Source: Bog-113 sp963752695 (lineage in GTDB: Bacteria; Acidobacteriota; Terriglobia; Bryobacterales; Bryobacteraceae). Taken from it: DNA of 64,000 nt. A program made the position numbers and the translations under genes. Position 1 is the stretch's first letter, and each line of letters starts with the position of its first letter. Shown piece after piece: positions 8,041 through 16,049 of the stretch. The stretch is from positions 868,001 to 932,000 of the forward strand of contig CAVVZB010000001.1 of NCBI GenBank assembly GCA_963752695.1, written 5' to 3'. The notes beneath the pieces were generated by a model, which was not told the origin of the DNA, made no database searches, and worked only from the letters and a program-made list of their open reading frames with translations.

Positions 8041-9152
8041 ACGTCTTCGCAATCCCGGCCATCGTCTCCGCCGGTTATCATGCGTTTGCGCTCCTAGGTG
8101 GAATTCGGAAGCTGCTGGAACCACGCCGGCCTTCTTCGTTCACTCCACCTGTTTCCATCCTGAAGCCAGTGCGCGGGTCCGATGAGCGGTTCGAACTGGC
8201 TATCGCATCCCATGCGAACCAAGACTATCCGGAGTACGAGATTCTATTCGGCATTTCGGAGCCGAACGACTCGGCGCGACTCGCCATTGAGGATTTGGCG
8301 CGAGCGCGACCCGAAATCAACATCCGGCTTTTTGTGGTCTCCACCAATGCTCCGAACGGCAAGGTCGGTGTGCTCGAGGAACTGGCGCGGCACGCCCGCC
8401 ATCCCTACTTACTTATAAACGACAGCGACATCATCGTGGAGCGCGATTACTTGTGCAACGTGCTGGGCCCGTTAGCCAAGCTAGGCGTTGGCTTGGTGAC
8501 TTGTCTCTATCGCGGCGCGGGAGGATCGTTTGCGACCCGCTCGGAAGCGCTCGGCATCGCGACCGAGTTTGCTCCCAGCGTTCTCGTGGCCCGCCAAGTG
8601 GGCGTGCGGGAGTTTGCGATGGGCTCCACGCTGGCTTTGCGAGCGTCGCAATTGGAACAAATCGGAGGCTTTGCTGGAATCCGGGACTACCTTGCCGATG
8701 ATTATCAGCTCGGCAAACGGCTGACGGGGCTCGGTCTGCACGTCGTGCTTGCGCCGCCGGTAGTGGAAACCTGGCTCGGCGCGGGTGCTTGGAGCGGTGT
8801 TTGGAAACATCAGCTTCGCTGGTCGCGAACCATTCGCGTTTCGAATCCGGGTGGCTATTTCGGTTACGCCATCACCCACACGGTATTTTGGTGCCTCCTC
8901 GCGGCGTTATCAGGGAGCTTCAGACTGGCGGTTGCTCTTTACGCGCTTCGGATGCTTTGCGGCTTACTGATCGCCCGATTAGTGATGCGGGACTTTGCCT
9001 CGGTACGTCTTTGGTGGTGGATGCCTGCGCGGGATCTATTCGGTTTCGCCGTGTGGCTCTCGGGGTTGTCGGGCAGCCGCGTGGAGTGGCGGGGCCAACG
9101 GATGAAGATCGACGCGAGCGGACGCATTTTGACTAACAACACGCGGGCATAG
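8037..9152 (+). CDS. hpnI: Hopanoid biosynthesis glycosyltransferase HpnI
   Basis: This is a GT21-like (ceramide-glucosyltransferase-type) enzyme of about 371 residues. HpnI adds N-acetylglucosamine to bacteriohopanetetrol. It has an N-terminal helix (FAIPAIVSAGYHAFALLGG), then the GT2 fold with PPVSILKPVRGSDE, the metal-binding region LLINDSDIIVERDYL, and the acceptor motif DDYQLGKRL followed by HQLRWSRTIR, the D...(Q/R)xxRW pattern of this family. C-terminal helices follow near 270-300 and 320-340. No ATG is in place. The TTG at 8037 overlaps the upstream stop and fits the homologous N-terminus. The deacetylase HpnK, usually nearby, is not in this cluster. Confidence 0.88.
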   Translation: MNVFAIPAIVSAGYHAFALLGGIRKLLEPRRPSSFTPPVSILKPVRGSDERFELAIASHANQDYPEYEILFGISEPNDSARLAIEDLARARPEINIRLFVVSTNAPNGKVGVLEELARHARHPYLLINDSDIIVERDYLCNVLGPLAKLGVGLVTCLYRGAGGSFATRSEALGIATEFAPSVLVARQVGVREFAMGSTLALRASQLEQIGGFAGIRDYLADDYQLGKRLTGLGLHVVLAPPVVETWLGAGAWSGVWKHQLRWSRTIRVSNPGGYFGYAITHTVFWCLLAALSGSFRLAVALYALRMLCGLLIARLVMRDFASVRLWWWMPARDLFGFAVWLSGLSGSRVEWRGQRMKIDASGRILTNNTRA

Positions 9153-9157
9153 CGTTG

Positions 9158-10097
9158 TTACTCGAAGATTAAATTCAGAATCGCCGCCAGCCGGTAACCA
9201 GCCTTCGCTAACTGCTCCTCCACGACAGGAACTGCTTCGGCTTCGTAGGGCGCGGCCACCTTGATGTGCAATGCACCGAACCCTTCCGCGACTACTTTGC
9301 AGTCCGCCTTTGGGTCGATGTCTTGAACTGGCGGTTCCGGAGTCAAGTCTCCATAAACCACTTGGCGGGCGATCAAATGCGCCTCCCAGGCCCATCGGTC
9401 GAACTCGGGGGCATTCTTAATCCATTTCGCTCGGCCGCTTTCGTAGCGCCGATCCAGATCCGCCGCTAGCTGCGCCAGGTTCTCCTTCCGCGTCCGTCAA
9501 ATCGCGATTGATGATCATGCCATCCCAGACGCTGTGAAGATTAGCGATCTTAGGATCGTCGAAGAACTGGACGGGCGTGCAGTTCCCGCCCCGATCGTTA
9601 TTGGAAGTGGTGTGAAGCGGCTGGTGCAAGTCGCCAACCAGGTGAATGAGATAGCGAAGAGCTTTGGCCTTCTCCGCATCCGGCTCGTCTTTGCTGTGGA
9701 GTACGTTGACGGCATATCGGAGCGCGCTTAAGACGCAGCCCGGACGCTGCCCGCCATTCATAGACGGTCCGATTGGCTCACAGTAAGTTTCCGGGTCGCC
9801 CTTTTTCAGTCCAAGCGGGATATCGAGGTAATGCCAGTAGGCGGTGTTCTCGGGGCCCTTTGCGTCATCGGCCCACGTGGAGGCAAGTGCTAGAGAGTCC
9901 GTGGTGGTGTCCTGGCAGGCACGGGGATTCTGGCTCGGGTTGTCTTGCAGGAGCTTGGTCGCCGCAGCTTGAGCCACTGGAGTCAAATGCTTCTCCGCGA
10001 TCAGCGCTACGGTTTCGTGACCTTCGCACCACCACCCAAAGGCGGGCGCCGCCGTTATCGTCAAGCTTGCGGCCAAAATAAAAAGCAGAATTTTCAT
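9158..10097 (-). pseudogene. S1/P1-type nuclease, interrupted by a frameshift
   Basis: The gene encodes a secreted zinc-dependent single-strand nuclease. The signal peptide ends in AFG and is followed by WWCEGHETVALIA, whose Trp and His are zinc ligands in the mature enzyme. YWHYLDIP, the zinc motif HLVGDLHQPLH, NDRGGN and NLHSVWDGMI follow. At about 9481-9490 the frame breaks: the N-terminal frame ends in a non-homologous tail. The next frame continues with ENLAQLAADLDRRY, WAWEAHLIARQVVYGDL and the normal C-terminus, stopping at 9158. One extra base in AAGGAG would explain it. The catalytic part is intact, so this may be recent decay or a base-calling error. Confidence 0.82.
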
Positions 10098-10165
10098 TTC
10101 TCCCAGTATCTTCTACAGGCTTTCGATCGATCTGCCGATGCATCTACCAGTGACCGGACCGCGCG

Positions 10166-10801
10166 ATGCCACCCGATACCTCGTTCAAACAAACCAAAAT
10201 CCTGCTGGGTGACGGACCATCCATGTGGCGAGATGGCTTGCGTGCTCTTCTTGCCGCCGAAAGAGATTTGGATGTGGCCGGCGAGCCTGGCGAAGATGGG
10301 CCGCTTGTGCCGCGAGCCCTCAAGCATCGTCCAGACGTGGTGCTTTGCGATTTCGCGAATGGCGTTGCCGCTCTCCCGGATCTCCGCCGATTGCGGGACA
10401 GAGGGTTGCAGATCCGGGTCGTCGTTTTTGGATCAATCGCGCAGGCTTCTGCGCTACCACGCGAGGTGCTGCGGGAAATTGCCGCCGTGATTTCGAAAGA
10501 CGCGCCTACCGAGTTGCTGTTAAACAGCATTCGCGGGGTGAATCGTGGAAGTGGCGCCGCAAGAATCGCGCCTGCGGATCGCCCGGCAGCAACCGGCGAA
10601 CAACCAGTCCCGCTGAGCCGGCGTGAGCGCGAACTCGTCGGGTTAATCGCTCTGGGGTTCCGGAATAGGGAGATCGCCGACAAGCTGTTTATCAGCGAGC
10701 AGACCGTTAAGAATCATCTCCACAACATCTTCGAAAAGACTCGGATCAAGGACCGGCTGGAACTCGCCCTGTACGCGGTTTTTCATGGCATCCACCACTG
10801 A
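10166..10801 (+). CDS. LuxR/NarL-type response regulator
   Basis: A 211-residue transcription factor with a receiver-like N-terminus and a C-terminal LuxR helix-turn-helix. The HTH is textbook: LSRRERELVGLIALGFRNRE, then IADKLFISEQTVKNHLHNIF. The receiver is divergent. It has LLGDGPSM where an acidic pair is expected, a candidate phospho-acceptor Asp in VVLCDFANG, and the conserved Lys in ISKDAP. Reduced acidic-pocket conservation may mean weak or absent phosphorylation. It diverges from the S1/P1 nuclease gene with 68 bp between starts, and ends 37 bp before purU. No partner kinase is visible. Confidence 0.88.
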   Translation: MPPDTSFKQTKILLGDGPSMWRDGLRALLAAERDLDVAGEPGEDGPLVPRALKHRPDVVLCDFANGVAALPDLRRLRDRGLQIRVVVFGSIAQASALPREVLREIAAVISKDAPTELLLNSIRGVNRGSGAARIAPADRPAATGEQPVPLSRRERELVGLIALGFRNREIADKLFISEQTVKNHLHNIFEKTRIKDRLELALYAVFHGIHH

Positions 10802-10825
10802 GTCCACCGCGGAAGACCTGCACCG

Positions 10826-10831
10826 TATAGT
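10826..10831 (+). promoter_or_regulatory. -10 box TATAGT, purU probably leaderless
   Basis: TATAGT at 10826-10831 is followed by 7 nt and then the purU ATG at 10839, the same spacing as at glpK. No Shine-Dalgarno sequence precedes the ATG and no strong -35 is seen. Confidence 0.45.
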
Positions 10832-10838
10832 GTGATTT

Positions 10839-11693
10839 ATGTCCGCCTCGGCCGCTCTTCTGATTCACTGCCCGGATCGCAAAGGCATCGTCGCCACCAT
10901 CTCGGATTTCCTCTATACGAGAGGAGCGAACATCCTGCATGCCGATCAACACCAGGACACCGAAGCTGGCCTTTTCTTTATGCGGATCGAGTGGGATCTG
11001 GCCGGGTTCTCCCTTGAAAAGACTGCATTCGCCGTGGCGTTTACGCCAGTCGCCGAATCCTTCGGAATGCAATGGAAACTGGCCTATAGCGATCATCGAC
11101 CGGCAATCGCGATCTTTGTTTCGCGCTACCAACATTGCCTACTCGATCTGCTGTACCGCCAGCAAGTTGGTGAATTGCACTGCAGGGTGGCACTGATAAT
11201 CAGTAACCATCTGGATAGCCGCGAGCTAGCCGAATTCTACGGTGTTCCGTTTCATCACATTCCGGCTACGTCCCAGAATCCTGACGACGCCGAGCAGTTG
11301 CAACTCTCGCTTCTAGAGAAGCACGGGATCGAGTTGGTCGTGCTGGCGCGTTATATGCAGGTGTTGAGTGCGCGCTTTGTGGCAAGCCACCCGCAACGCA
11401 TACTGAACGTCCATCACTCCTTCCTTCCCGCCTTCAGCGGCGCGCGCCCGTATCATGCCGCCTATGAGAAAGGCGTCAAACTGATTGGCGCAACCAGCCA
11501 TTACGTAACCGAGGTTCTCGATGAGGGGCCAATCATCGAGCAGGACGTCCTGCGGATTTCGCACCGCGATCAGATCTCCGACCTAATTCAGAAGGGCCGC
11601 GATCTGGAACGCGTCGTTCTTTCGCGGGCGGTTCGCTGGCATTTGGATCATCGAATTCTGCAGTATGCGGGCAAGACCGTGGTGTTCGACTAA
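10839..11693 (+). CDS. purU: Formyltetrahydrofolate deformylase
   Basis: The enzyme hydrolyses 10-formyltetrahydrofolate to tetrahydrofolate and formate, balancing one-carbon pools and feeding formate to purine synthesis. The 284-residue length is typical. An N-terminal ACT domain (LLIHCPDRKGIVATISDFLY, NILHADQHQD) covers about residues 1-80. The C-terminal formyltransferase domain has ALIISNHLD, VLARYMQVLS, the active-site stretch NVHHSFLPAFSGARPYHAAY and GATSHYVTEVLDEGPIIEQD, with the catalytic Asn, His and Asp of this fold. It stands alone on the plus strand, 33 bp before the Nramp-like gene. Confidence 0.96.
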   Translation: MSASAALLIHCPDRKGIVATISDFLYTRGANILHADQHQDTEAGLFFMRIEWDLAGFSLEKTAFAVAFTPVAESFGMQWKLAYSDHRPAIAIFVSRYQHCLLDLLYRQQVGELHCRVALIISNHLDSRELAEFYGVPFHHIPATSQNPDDAEQLQLSLLEKHGIELVVLARYMQVLSARFVASHPQRILNVHHSFLPAFSGARPYHAAYEKGVKLIGATSHYVTEVLDEGPIIEQDVLRISHRDQISDLIQKGRDLERVVLSRAVRWHLDHRILQYAGKTVVFD

Positions 11694-11726
11694 CGCGGCG
11701 CCAGAACAAGAGTAAACTGGAGCGTT

Positions 11727-13004
11727 CTGCCAGAGATCAAGCCGAAGATCAAGAAAGACGCGCGGTTCCAGGAGATCTTCGACCAGCTTGGTCCTGGGCT
11801 GATCACCGGTGCCGCCGATGATGACCCGTCCGGCATTTCCACCTATTCGGTAACGGGCGCCACATTCGGCTATGGGCCGCTTTGGACGGCGCTGTTTTCG
11901 TTCCCGCTGATGTGCGCGGTGCAGTTGATGTGCGCGCGCCTCGGACTAGTTACCGGTCGCGGCCTCGCCGGTGTGATCCGGCTGCGCTACCCGCGCTGGG
12001 TGCTGTGGTCTGCGTGTCTCCTGCTGGTCGTTGCCAATGTGTTCAACATCGGGGCGGATCTGGCTGGAATGTCGGACGCCATGATGATGGTGACAGGGGT
12101 GCGGTCGGAAATCTGGACGCCGGTATTTGCGGTGGGCATCGTGGCGGCGCTGATCCTGTCTTCGTATAAGCGCTTGGCAACGGTCTTCAAATTTTTCACG
12201 CTGAGTCTGTTCGCGTATGTGATTGCGGCGTTTCTCGCACGGCCCGACTGGGGAGCAGTGCTGCGGTACACGTTCGTGCCTCACATCTCGTTCACACGCG
12301 AGTTTCTCGCCGTTCTGGTGGGCATTCTTGGAACCACAATTTCCCCCTACTTGTTCTTTTGGCAGGCAAGTCAAGAGGTGGAAGAAGAGCGCGAGCGGGG
12401 CCGTCACTCGGTCCGGCAACGGCGCGGGGCGCGGCCCGAAGAGCTACGCGCGGCTCGCAACGATGTTGCCATCGGGATGTTCTTTTCCAATCTGGTGATG
12501 TACTTCATCATTCTCACCAGCGCCGCCACCTTGCATGCTCATGGGAAAACGAATATCGAAAGCGCAACGCAAGCGGCTGAGGCGCTTCGCCCGCTGGCCG
12601 GCAACGGAGCGTACCTTCTTTTTACGCTCGGGATCGTGGGCACGGGAGTGCTCGCCATACCGGTGCTCGCTGGCTCGTGCGCTTACGCCATCTCCGAGGG
12701 CTTTGCCTGGCGCGCGACGCTTAACGCGACTCCGCGGCTTGGCCGCAAGTTTTACTCCGTGCTGGCCGTCTCCGTATGCCTCGGTTTCCTCCTAGACCTG
12801 GCGCGGTTTAACTCCGTGAAAATGTTGTTTGCCTCTGCCGTGCTTAACGGTGTTTTGGCGCCGCCTCTGATCGTGCTCGTGGTGCTCCTAACCAGCGACC
12901 CGACGGTGATGGAGGACGCGGTAAACGGGCCCTTGCTGAAGGCACTTGGGTGGGGTTGCGCCGCCGTCATGGCGGTCGCTGCTATTGGAATGTTCGTGGC
13001 TTAG
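11727..13004 (+). CDS. Nramp-family metal transporter (divergent, non-ATG start)
   Basis: A polytopic transporter of about 425 residues. The first ATG in frame (11910) lies inside the protein. Upstream in the same frame the family TM1 motif is intact (GPGLITGAADDDPSGISTYS). The best start is a CTG at 11727, 4 nt after GGAG, since the frame closes at the purU stop. About ten to eleven helices are visible. In TM1 the canonical DPGN reads DPSG. The TM6 region reads GTTISPYLFFWQASQEVEEE and lacks the Met of the MPH motif that favours manganese in classical MntH. The true substrate is therefore open. The stop overlaps the convergent GT4 gene by 4 bp. Confidence 0.82.
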   Translation: MPEIKPKIKKDARFQEIFDQLGPGLITGAADDDPSGISTYSVTGATFGYGPLWTALFSFPLMCAVQLMCARLGLVTGRGLAGVIRLRYPRWVLWSACLLLVVANVFNIGADLAGMSDAMMMVTGVRSEIWTPVFAVGIVAALILSSYKRLATVFKFFTLSLFAYVIAAFLARPDWGAVLRYTFVPHISFTREFLAVLVGILGTTISPYLFFWQASQEVEEERERGRHSVRQRRGARPEELRAARNDVAIGMFFSNLVMYFIILTSAATLHAHGKTNIESATQAAEALRPLAGNGAYLLFTLGIVGTGVLAIPVLAGSCAYAISEGFAWRATLNATPRLGRKFYSVLAVSVCLGFLLDLARFNSVKMLFASAVLNGVLAPPLIVLVVLLTSDPTVMEDAVNGPLLKALGWGCAAVMAVAAIGMFVA

Positions 13005-14233
13005 GCCGCGGGAACCGGGCACCGGTATGCAGGATTCATCCGGCCCCGGACATCCTGACTCTCAAGCCCGCGAGTGTACGTCCGATAGAGATCCTCGAAG
13101 ACCGGTGTCCAGGACCGGGTAAGGGCAACCTGCCGGGCTTGCGCACTCATGCTTTGCCGCAAGCGCTGGTCCGCCATCAGACGCAGTAGGCTTTCCGTGA
13201 AGTCGGCCGCGAGGAATCCAGTAACGCCATCTTCGACTCCAGCACACATGCCGGTTACCGGATCGGTGACAACAGGTACTCCCGACGCCATCGCTTCCAG
13301 GATGACCAGGCCAAAGGTATCCGTCCTGGAAGGAAACACGAATGCGTCCAGCCCGGCGAAAGCTTGCGCTAGGGACTCATCGCGAAGAACACCAGTAAAC
13401 TCGGCCGCTTTCATATTACGCCGCAACCAAGCCCGCTCGCTGCCCTCTCCGACCAGAACGAAGCGAAAGTTGCCGGCGCATGCGGCCGAGAGACTTTGTT
13501 CCAAGGCCACCAGAGCTCGGACGTTCTTTTCCGGAGTCAGACGCCCAACATATCCGATGCGGAAACTATCGTCCGTCCGAACCCGGTGTATCGGCGAGAA
13601 CCGATCCACATCAACACCGTGCGCCATCAGGTAGGCGGGCCTTCCGGTGCGATCCTTTAGAAGGTCGACCGTTGCTTGATTCGGTGCAAGAATGAAGTGG
13701 GACAGACGATAAAAGGCTGCCAAGGCGCGAAGGCTCTCCTGGAGCACGGCGTTCGCGGCCAAGTTTCGCAACCCCTCAGGCGCGAACGACAGATACTGGT
13801 AGATCCTTCGCCCGGCGTACTCATGGAGGTTGGTGTGCCAACTCGCGACCATGGGAACCTTCAGGAGATTGGACGTCCAGAAGCCTAAGATTCCCAGATC
13901 TCCAGGTCCGGTAATGTGAATCAGGTCGGGCTGGAATGCGCCCACTTGCTCCAACATTCGGTTCCGGTAGCGGTTCAGCAAGGGATCGCAATAGAGATCG
14001 GCGTCCATTTTGAATGACGCGAAGCTTCGCTTTAACTCGAGTGTGAGGACGGACCCTTTCTGAGTCGTACGTGTTGCTGGACCGCCATGCACACAGCAAA
14101 GTGCTAAATTCTGGCTCTTTGCATGACGGACGAACTCACGCGCGAGTGTAGCCACGCCATTCGGCTCATAGAACGAGTCGGCAAAGAGCGCCACCCGGAT
14201 TAAAGGCTTCAAAAAGTCACTTCGCCCGATCAT
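13001..14233 (-). CDS. GT4 glycosyltransferase, mannosyltransferase-like
   Basis: A 410-residue retaining glycosyltransferase of GT-B fold. The N-terminal domain has VALFADSFYEPNGVATLAREF and ITGPGDLGILGFW, a pattern seen in MgtA/PimB-like alpha-mannosyltransferases acting on glycolipids. The C-terminal domain has GYVGRLTPEKNVRALV, VLVGEGSERAWL and the E-x7-E nucleotide-sugar motif in FPSRTDTFGLVILEAMASG. No membrane helices are seen, so it is cytoplasmic or membrane-peripheral. It stands alone on the minus strand between the Nramp-like gene and the Gly/Ser-rich protein gene. The acceptor is unknown. Confidence 0.88.
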   Translation of the reverse strand: MIGRSDFLKPLIRVALFADSFYEPNGVATLAREFVRHAKSQNLALCCVHGGPATRTTQKGSVLTLELKRSFASFKMDADLYCDPLLNRYRNRMLEQVGAFQPDLIHITGPGDLGILGFWTSNLLKVPMVASWHTNLHEYAGRRIYQYLSFAPEGLRNLAANAVLQESLRALAAFYRLSHFILAPNQATVDLLKDRTGRPAYLMAHGVDVDRFSPIHRVRTDDSFRIGYVGRLTPEKNVRALVALEQSLSAACAGNFRFVLVGEGSERAWLRRNMKAAEFTGVLRDESLAQAFAGLDAFVFPSRTDTFGLVILEAMASGVPVVTDPVTGMCAGVEDGVTGFLAADFTESLLRLMADQRLRQSMSAQARQVALTRSWTPVFEDLYRTYTRGLESQDVRGRMNPAYRCPVPAA

Positions 14234-14450
14234 CCTATCACCGGATCAAGAATGAACCTATTGCCTGATCCGACTTACTTCCGGCTTGTTCCACATTTGC
14301 ATGGGACCAAGCAGCACGCTCTAGGCCGGGGGTATAACCTCCGCGAGTGTCAAGCGTCACTGAAAACCGCTTCCTGAACCTGTCTATTTCAGACAAGGGA
14401 GTCCAAAATAGAGACTGAGGAAAGCAATCCTCAATAGTAAGGAGACGGAA

Positions 14451-14873
14451 ATGAAAAAGCAGATTCTAGCAGTAGTATTCGCAGCGGCTCTGACGACACC
14501 GCTCACCTTTGCTCAGGCCGGTGGTGCGGGCGGTTCAGGTTCTGGTTCAGGTGCTGGTTCGGCCGGGCAGTCCGGCACTTCGGGCAGCGGTTCTGGCAGC
14601 ACAGGGTCCGGCAGCACGGGTTCGGGCAGCATGGGATCGGGCAGCAGCTCGGGTTCGGGCAGCATGGGTTCGGGCAGCGGCTCCGGGAGCATGTCCTCGG
14701 GAAGCGGCAGTGACTCAAACATGAATGGAAGCAGCAGCACCACTGGCAAGAAGAGCCACAAACACAAGAAGTCCGGCAGCTCCTCCGGCAGCAACGGCAG
14801 CATGTCCGGTTCGGGTAGCTCTGGAAGCAATGGCAGCAGCGGCACCAACGGCAGCACCAGTCCGCAAGGCTAG
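14451..14873 (+). CDS. Secreted Gly/Ser-rich repeat protein
   Basis: A 140-residue protein with a clean signal peptide (MKKQILAVVFAAALTTPLTF, cleavage after AQA) and a good ribosome site AAGGAG ahead of the ATG. The mature part is almost only Gly, Ser, Thr and Met with repeats of the type GSGSTGSGSM, broken near residue 100 by a basic cluster (GKKSHKHKK) before more Ser/Gly. Such sequence is disordered and could be a matrix, adhesion or cell-surface filler protein. I know of no function. The coding is real, since the signal peptide, ribosome site and a following terminator-like hairpin all fit. The region upstream (14234-14450) shows no gene. Confidence 0.75.
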   Translation: MKKQILAVVFAAALTTPLTFAQAGGAGGSGSGSGAGSAGQSGTSGSGSGSTGSGSTGSGSMGSGSSSGSGSMGSGSGSGSMSSGSGSDSNMNGSSSTTGKKSHKHKKSGSSSGSNGSMSGSGSSGSNGSSGTNGSTSPQG

Positions 14874-14882
14874 GGTAATTCT

Positions 14883-14913
14883 ATGAGCGGGCAACCTTCG
14901 TTTGTCCGCTCAT
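14883..14913 (+). terminator. Hairpin terminator after the Gly/Ser-rich gene
   Basis: ATGAGCGGGCAA pairs with TTTGTCCGCTCAT across a 6-nt CCTTCG loop, with one G-U pair. It sits 10 bp after the stop. A short T-containing run (TTTCCTCAT) follows, so it is a plausible but not perfect intrinsic terminator. Because the convergent small gene ends at 14910, it may serve both directions. Confidence 0.6.
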
Positions 14914-15107
14914 TTCCTCATGCGTTTGGCCCAATGCAAATAGCGAGTAATTTCCCTTCGCGAAGCCCAACTCAACCTAAAAAAGTCCCTGAGCCCAATC
15001 TGACTTGCGCTAACACCGGTGTAAGTTTCTAAACGCCAGAGCAAGTAGGGACTACGCCAGGGAGCAAGTCGATAGCCCCGCGTCATGTCCCACAACAATC
15101 GAAACAC
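14910..15107 (-). CDS. Small basic protein translationally coupled to the VWFA gene
   Basis: A 65-residue protein, very rich in Arg, Trp and Tyr, containing RGYRLAPWRSPYLLWRLETY and ending RYLHWAKRMRK. It begins with GTG immediately after the TAA of the upstream VWFA gene (TAAGTG), so it is translated by coupling. The dense pattern of aromatic and basic residues looks conserved rather than random, and I have the impression that similar short proteins occur elsewhere in acidobacteria. It has no signal peptide and might bind membrane surface or nucleic acid. No function can be given. Confidence 0.6.
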   Translation of the reverse strand: MFRLLWDMTRGYRLAPWRSPYLLWRLETYTGVSASQIGLRDFFRLSWASRREITRYLHWAKRMRK

Positions 15108-16049
15108 TTATTTGCTGGCGCCCGATGAATGCGGGGACGCCATACTGTCCTTGGTTGCGTAATAGCCCGTTCGAGTTCTCACGACCGGATGATTCGGAGC
15201 GCTCGCGGTTACTTTCACCGCGTGATATGCGCCGTCCATCAGTCCGCTCGGAGGCGCGTAACCCAAAGTGTACTGGTTGCGAATATCGTGAGCTACTTGG
15301 TGGGCGATCTGTTCTACCTCATTGGCGTCCCGCGGAAAAAACGCCATGCCCCCCGTCGTTTCGGTAAGTGTCAGCAACGCATGCTTGGCCCGTTTAGCTT
15401 CCCGCTTTTCTTCTTCACTAAGCAAGCCGATCGCATAAATCACCACATCGCTGCTCTGCGCTTCGCGAACCAGGTTTTCCAAACTGACCATGCTGGCGTT
15501 GTCATCACCGTCTGTGACGACAAGTAACACCCGCTTGTCGCGCTTAGCTTTTTCTTTCTCGTGATCGATGGACATCCGGATTGCATCCCGCATAGCCGTG
15601 CCACCTCGTGAGTCAATTTTGGATAGGCCTTGCTCCATCTTCTTGATGTCACTGGTGAAGTCCTGGTCGAGAAATGCTTCATCATTGAAATTTACGATGA
15701 ACACTTCGTCGTCTTTATTGGACTCTTTGACCAGGGTGATCGCGGCGGACTCGACCCGCGACCGTTTGTCTCGCATGCTGCCGCTTGAATCGATAATCAA
15801 CCCAAGCGAAACGGGAACGTCTTCGCGCTTAAACAACTTCAGTGCCTGTGGCGAATTATTATCGAAGATCTGAAACTGGCCCTCTGTCAGGTTAGTGACC
15901 AGATGGCCACTCTTATCCTGTACTGTCGCCGGTAAGATAACCAAACGCGTGTCGCTGGTATAAACCACGTCGCTTTGTGCGACACAATTCGAAACCAAAC
16001 CGTAAATCACAAGGAGTGCCCCAACGGCGGCACTACTGAGTCGGTGCAT
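15108..16049 (-). CDS. VWFA-domain protein, acidobacterial type (TIGR03436-like), second of pair
   Basis: A 313-residue exported protein with a signal peptide ending near CVAQS. The von Willebrand A domain carries the metal-ion site DSSGSMRDKRSR (DxSxS), the Thr of DSRGGTAMRDAI and the Asp of VTDGDDN. A family N-terminal segment (VTNLTEGQFQIFDNNSPQAL) precedes it and the tail NQYTLGYAPPSG follows. All are hallmarks of the acidobacterial VWFA family. Such proteins probably bind ligands in the periplasm or at the surface. Its start overlaps the end of the upstream paralogue by 17 bp and its stop touches the next small gene, so the three genes form one unit. Confidence 0.88.
   Translation of the reverse strand: MHRLSSAAVGALLVIYGLVSNCVAQSDVVYTSDTRLVILPATVQDKSGHLVTNLTEGQFQIFDNNSPQALKLFKREDVPVSLGLIIDSSGSMRDKRSRVESAAITLVKESNKDDEVFIVNFNDEAFLDQDFTSDIKKMEQGLSKIDSRGGTAMRDAIRMSIDHEKEKAKRDKRVLLVVTDGDDNASMVSLENLVREAQSSDVVIYAIGLLSEEEKREAKRAKHALLTLTETTGGMAFFPRDANEVEQIAHQVAHDIRNQYTLGYAPPSGLMDGAYHAVKVTASAPNHPVVRTRTGYYATKDSMASPHSSGASK

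Noticed and set aside
14513..14857. A Pro/Leu/Glu-rich open frame opposite the Gly/Ser-rich gene
   Set aside because: Its composition is what the GGC/AGC/TCG repeats give in the other strand. No start signal is seen, and the plus-strand gene has a signal peptide and ribosome site.
14570..14860. Repeats at the Gly/Ser gene considered as a CRISPR array
   Set aside because: Repeats are short, irregular multiples of codons within a reading frame, with no constant spacer length. No CRISPR array or cas gene is visible in the window.
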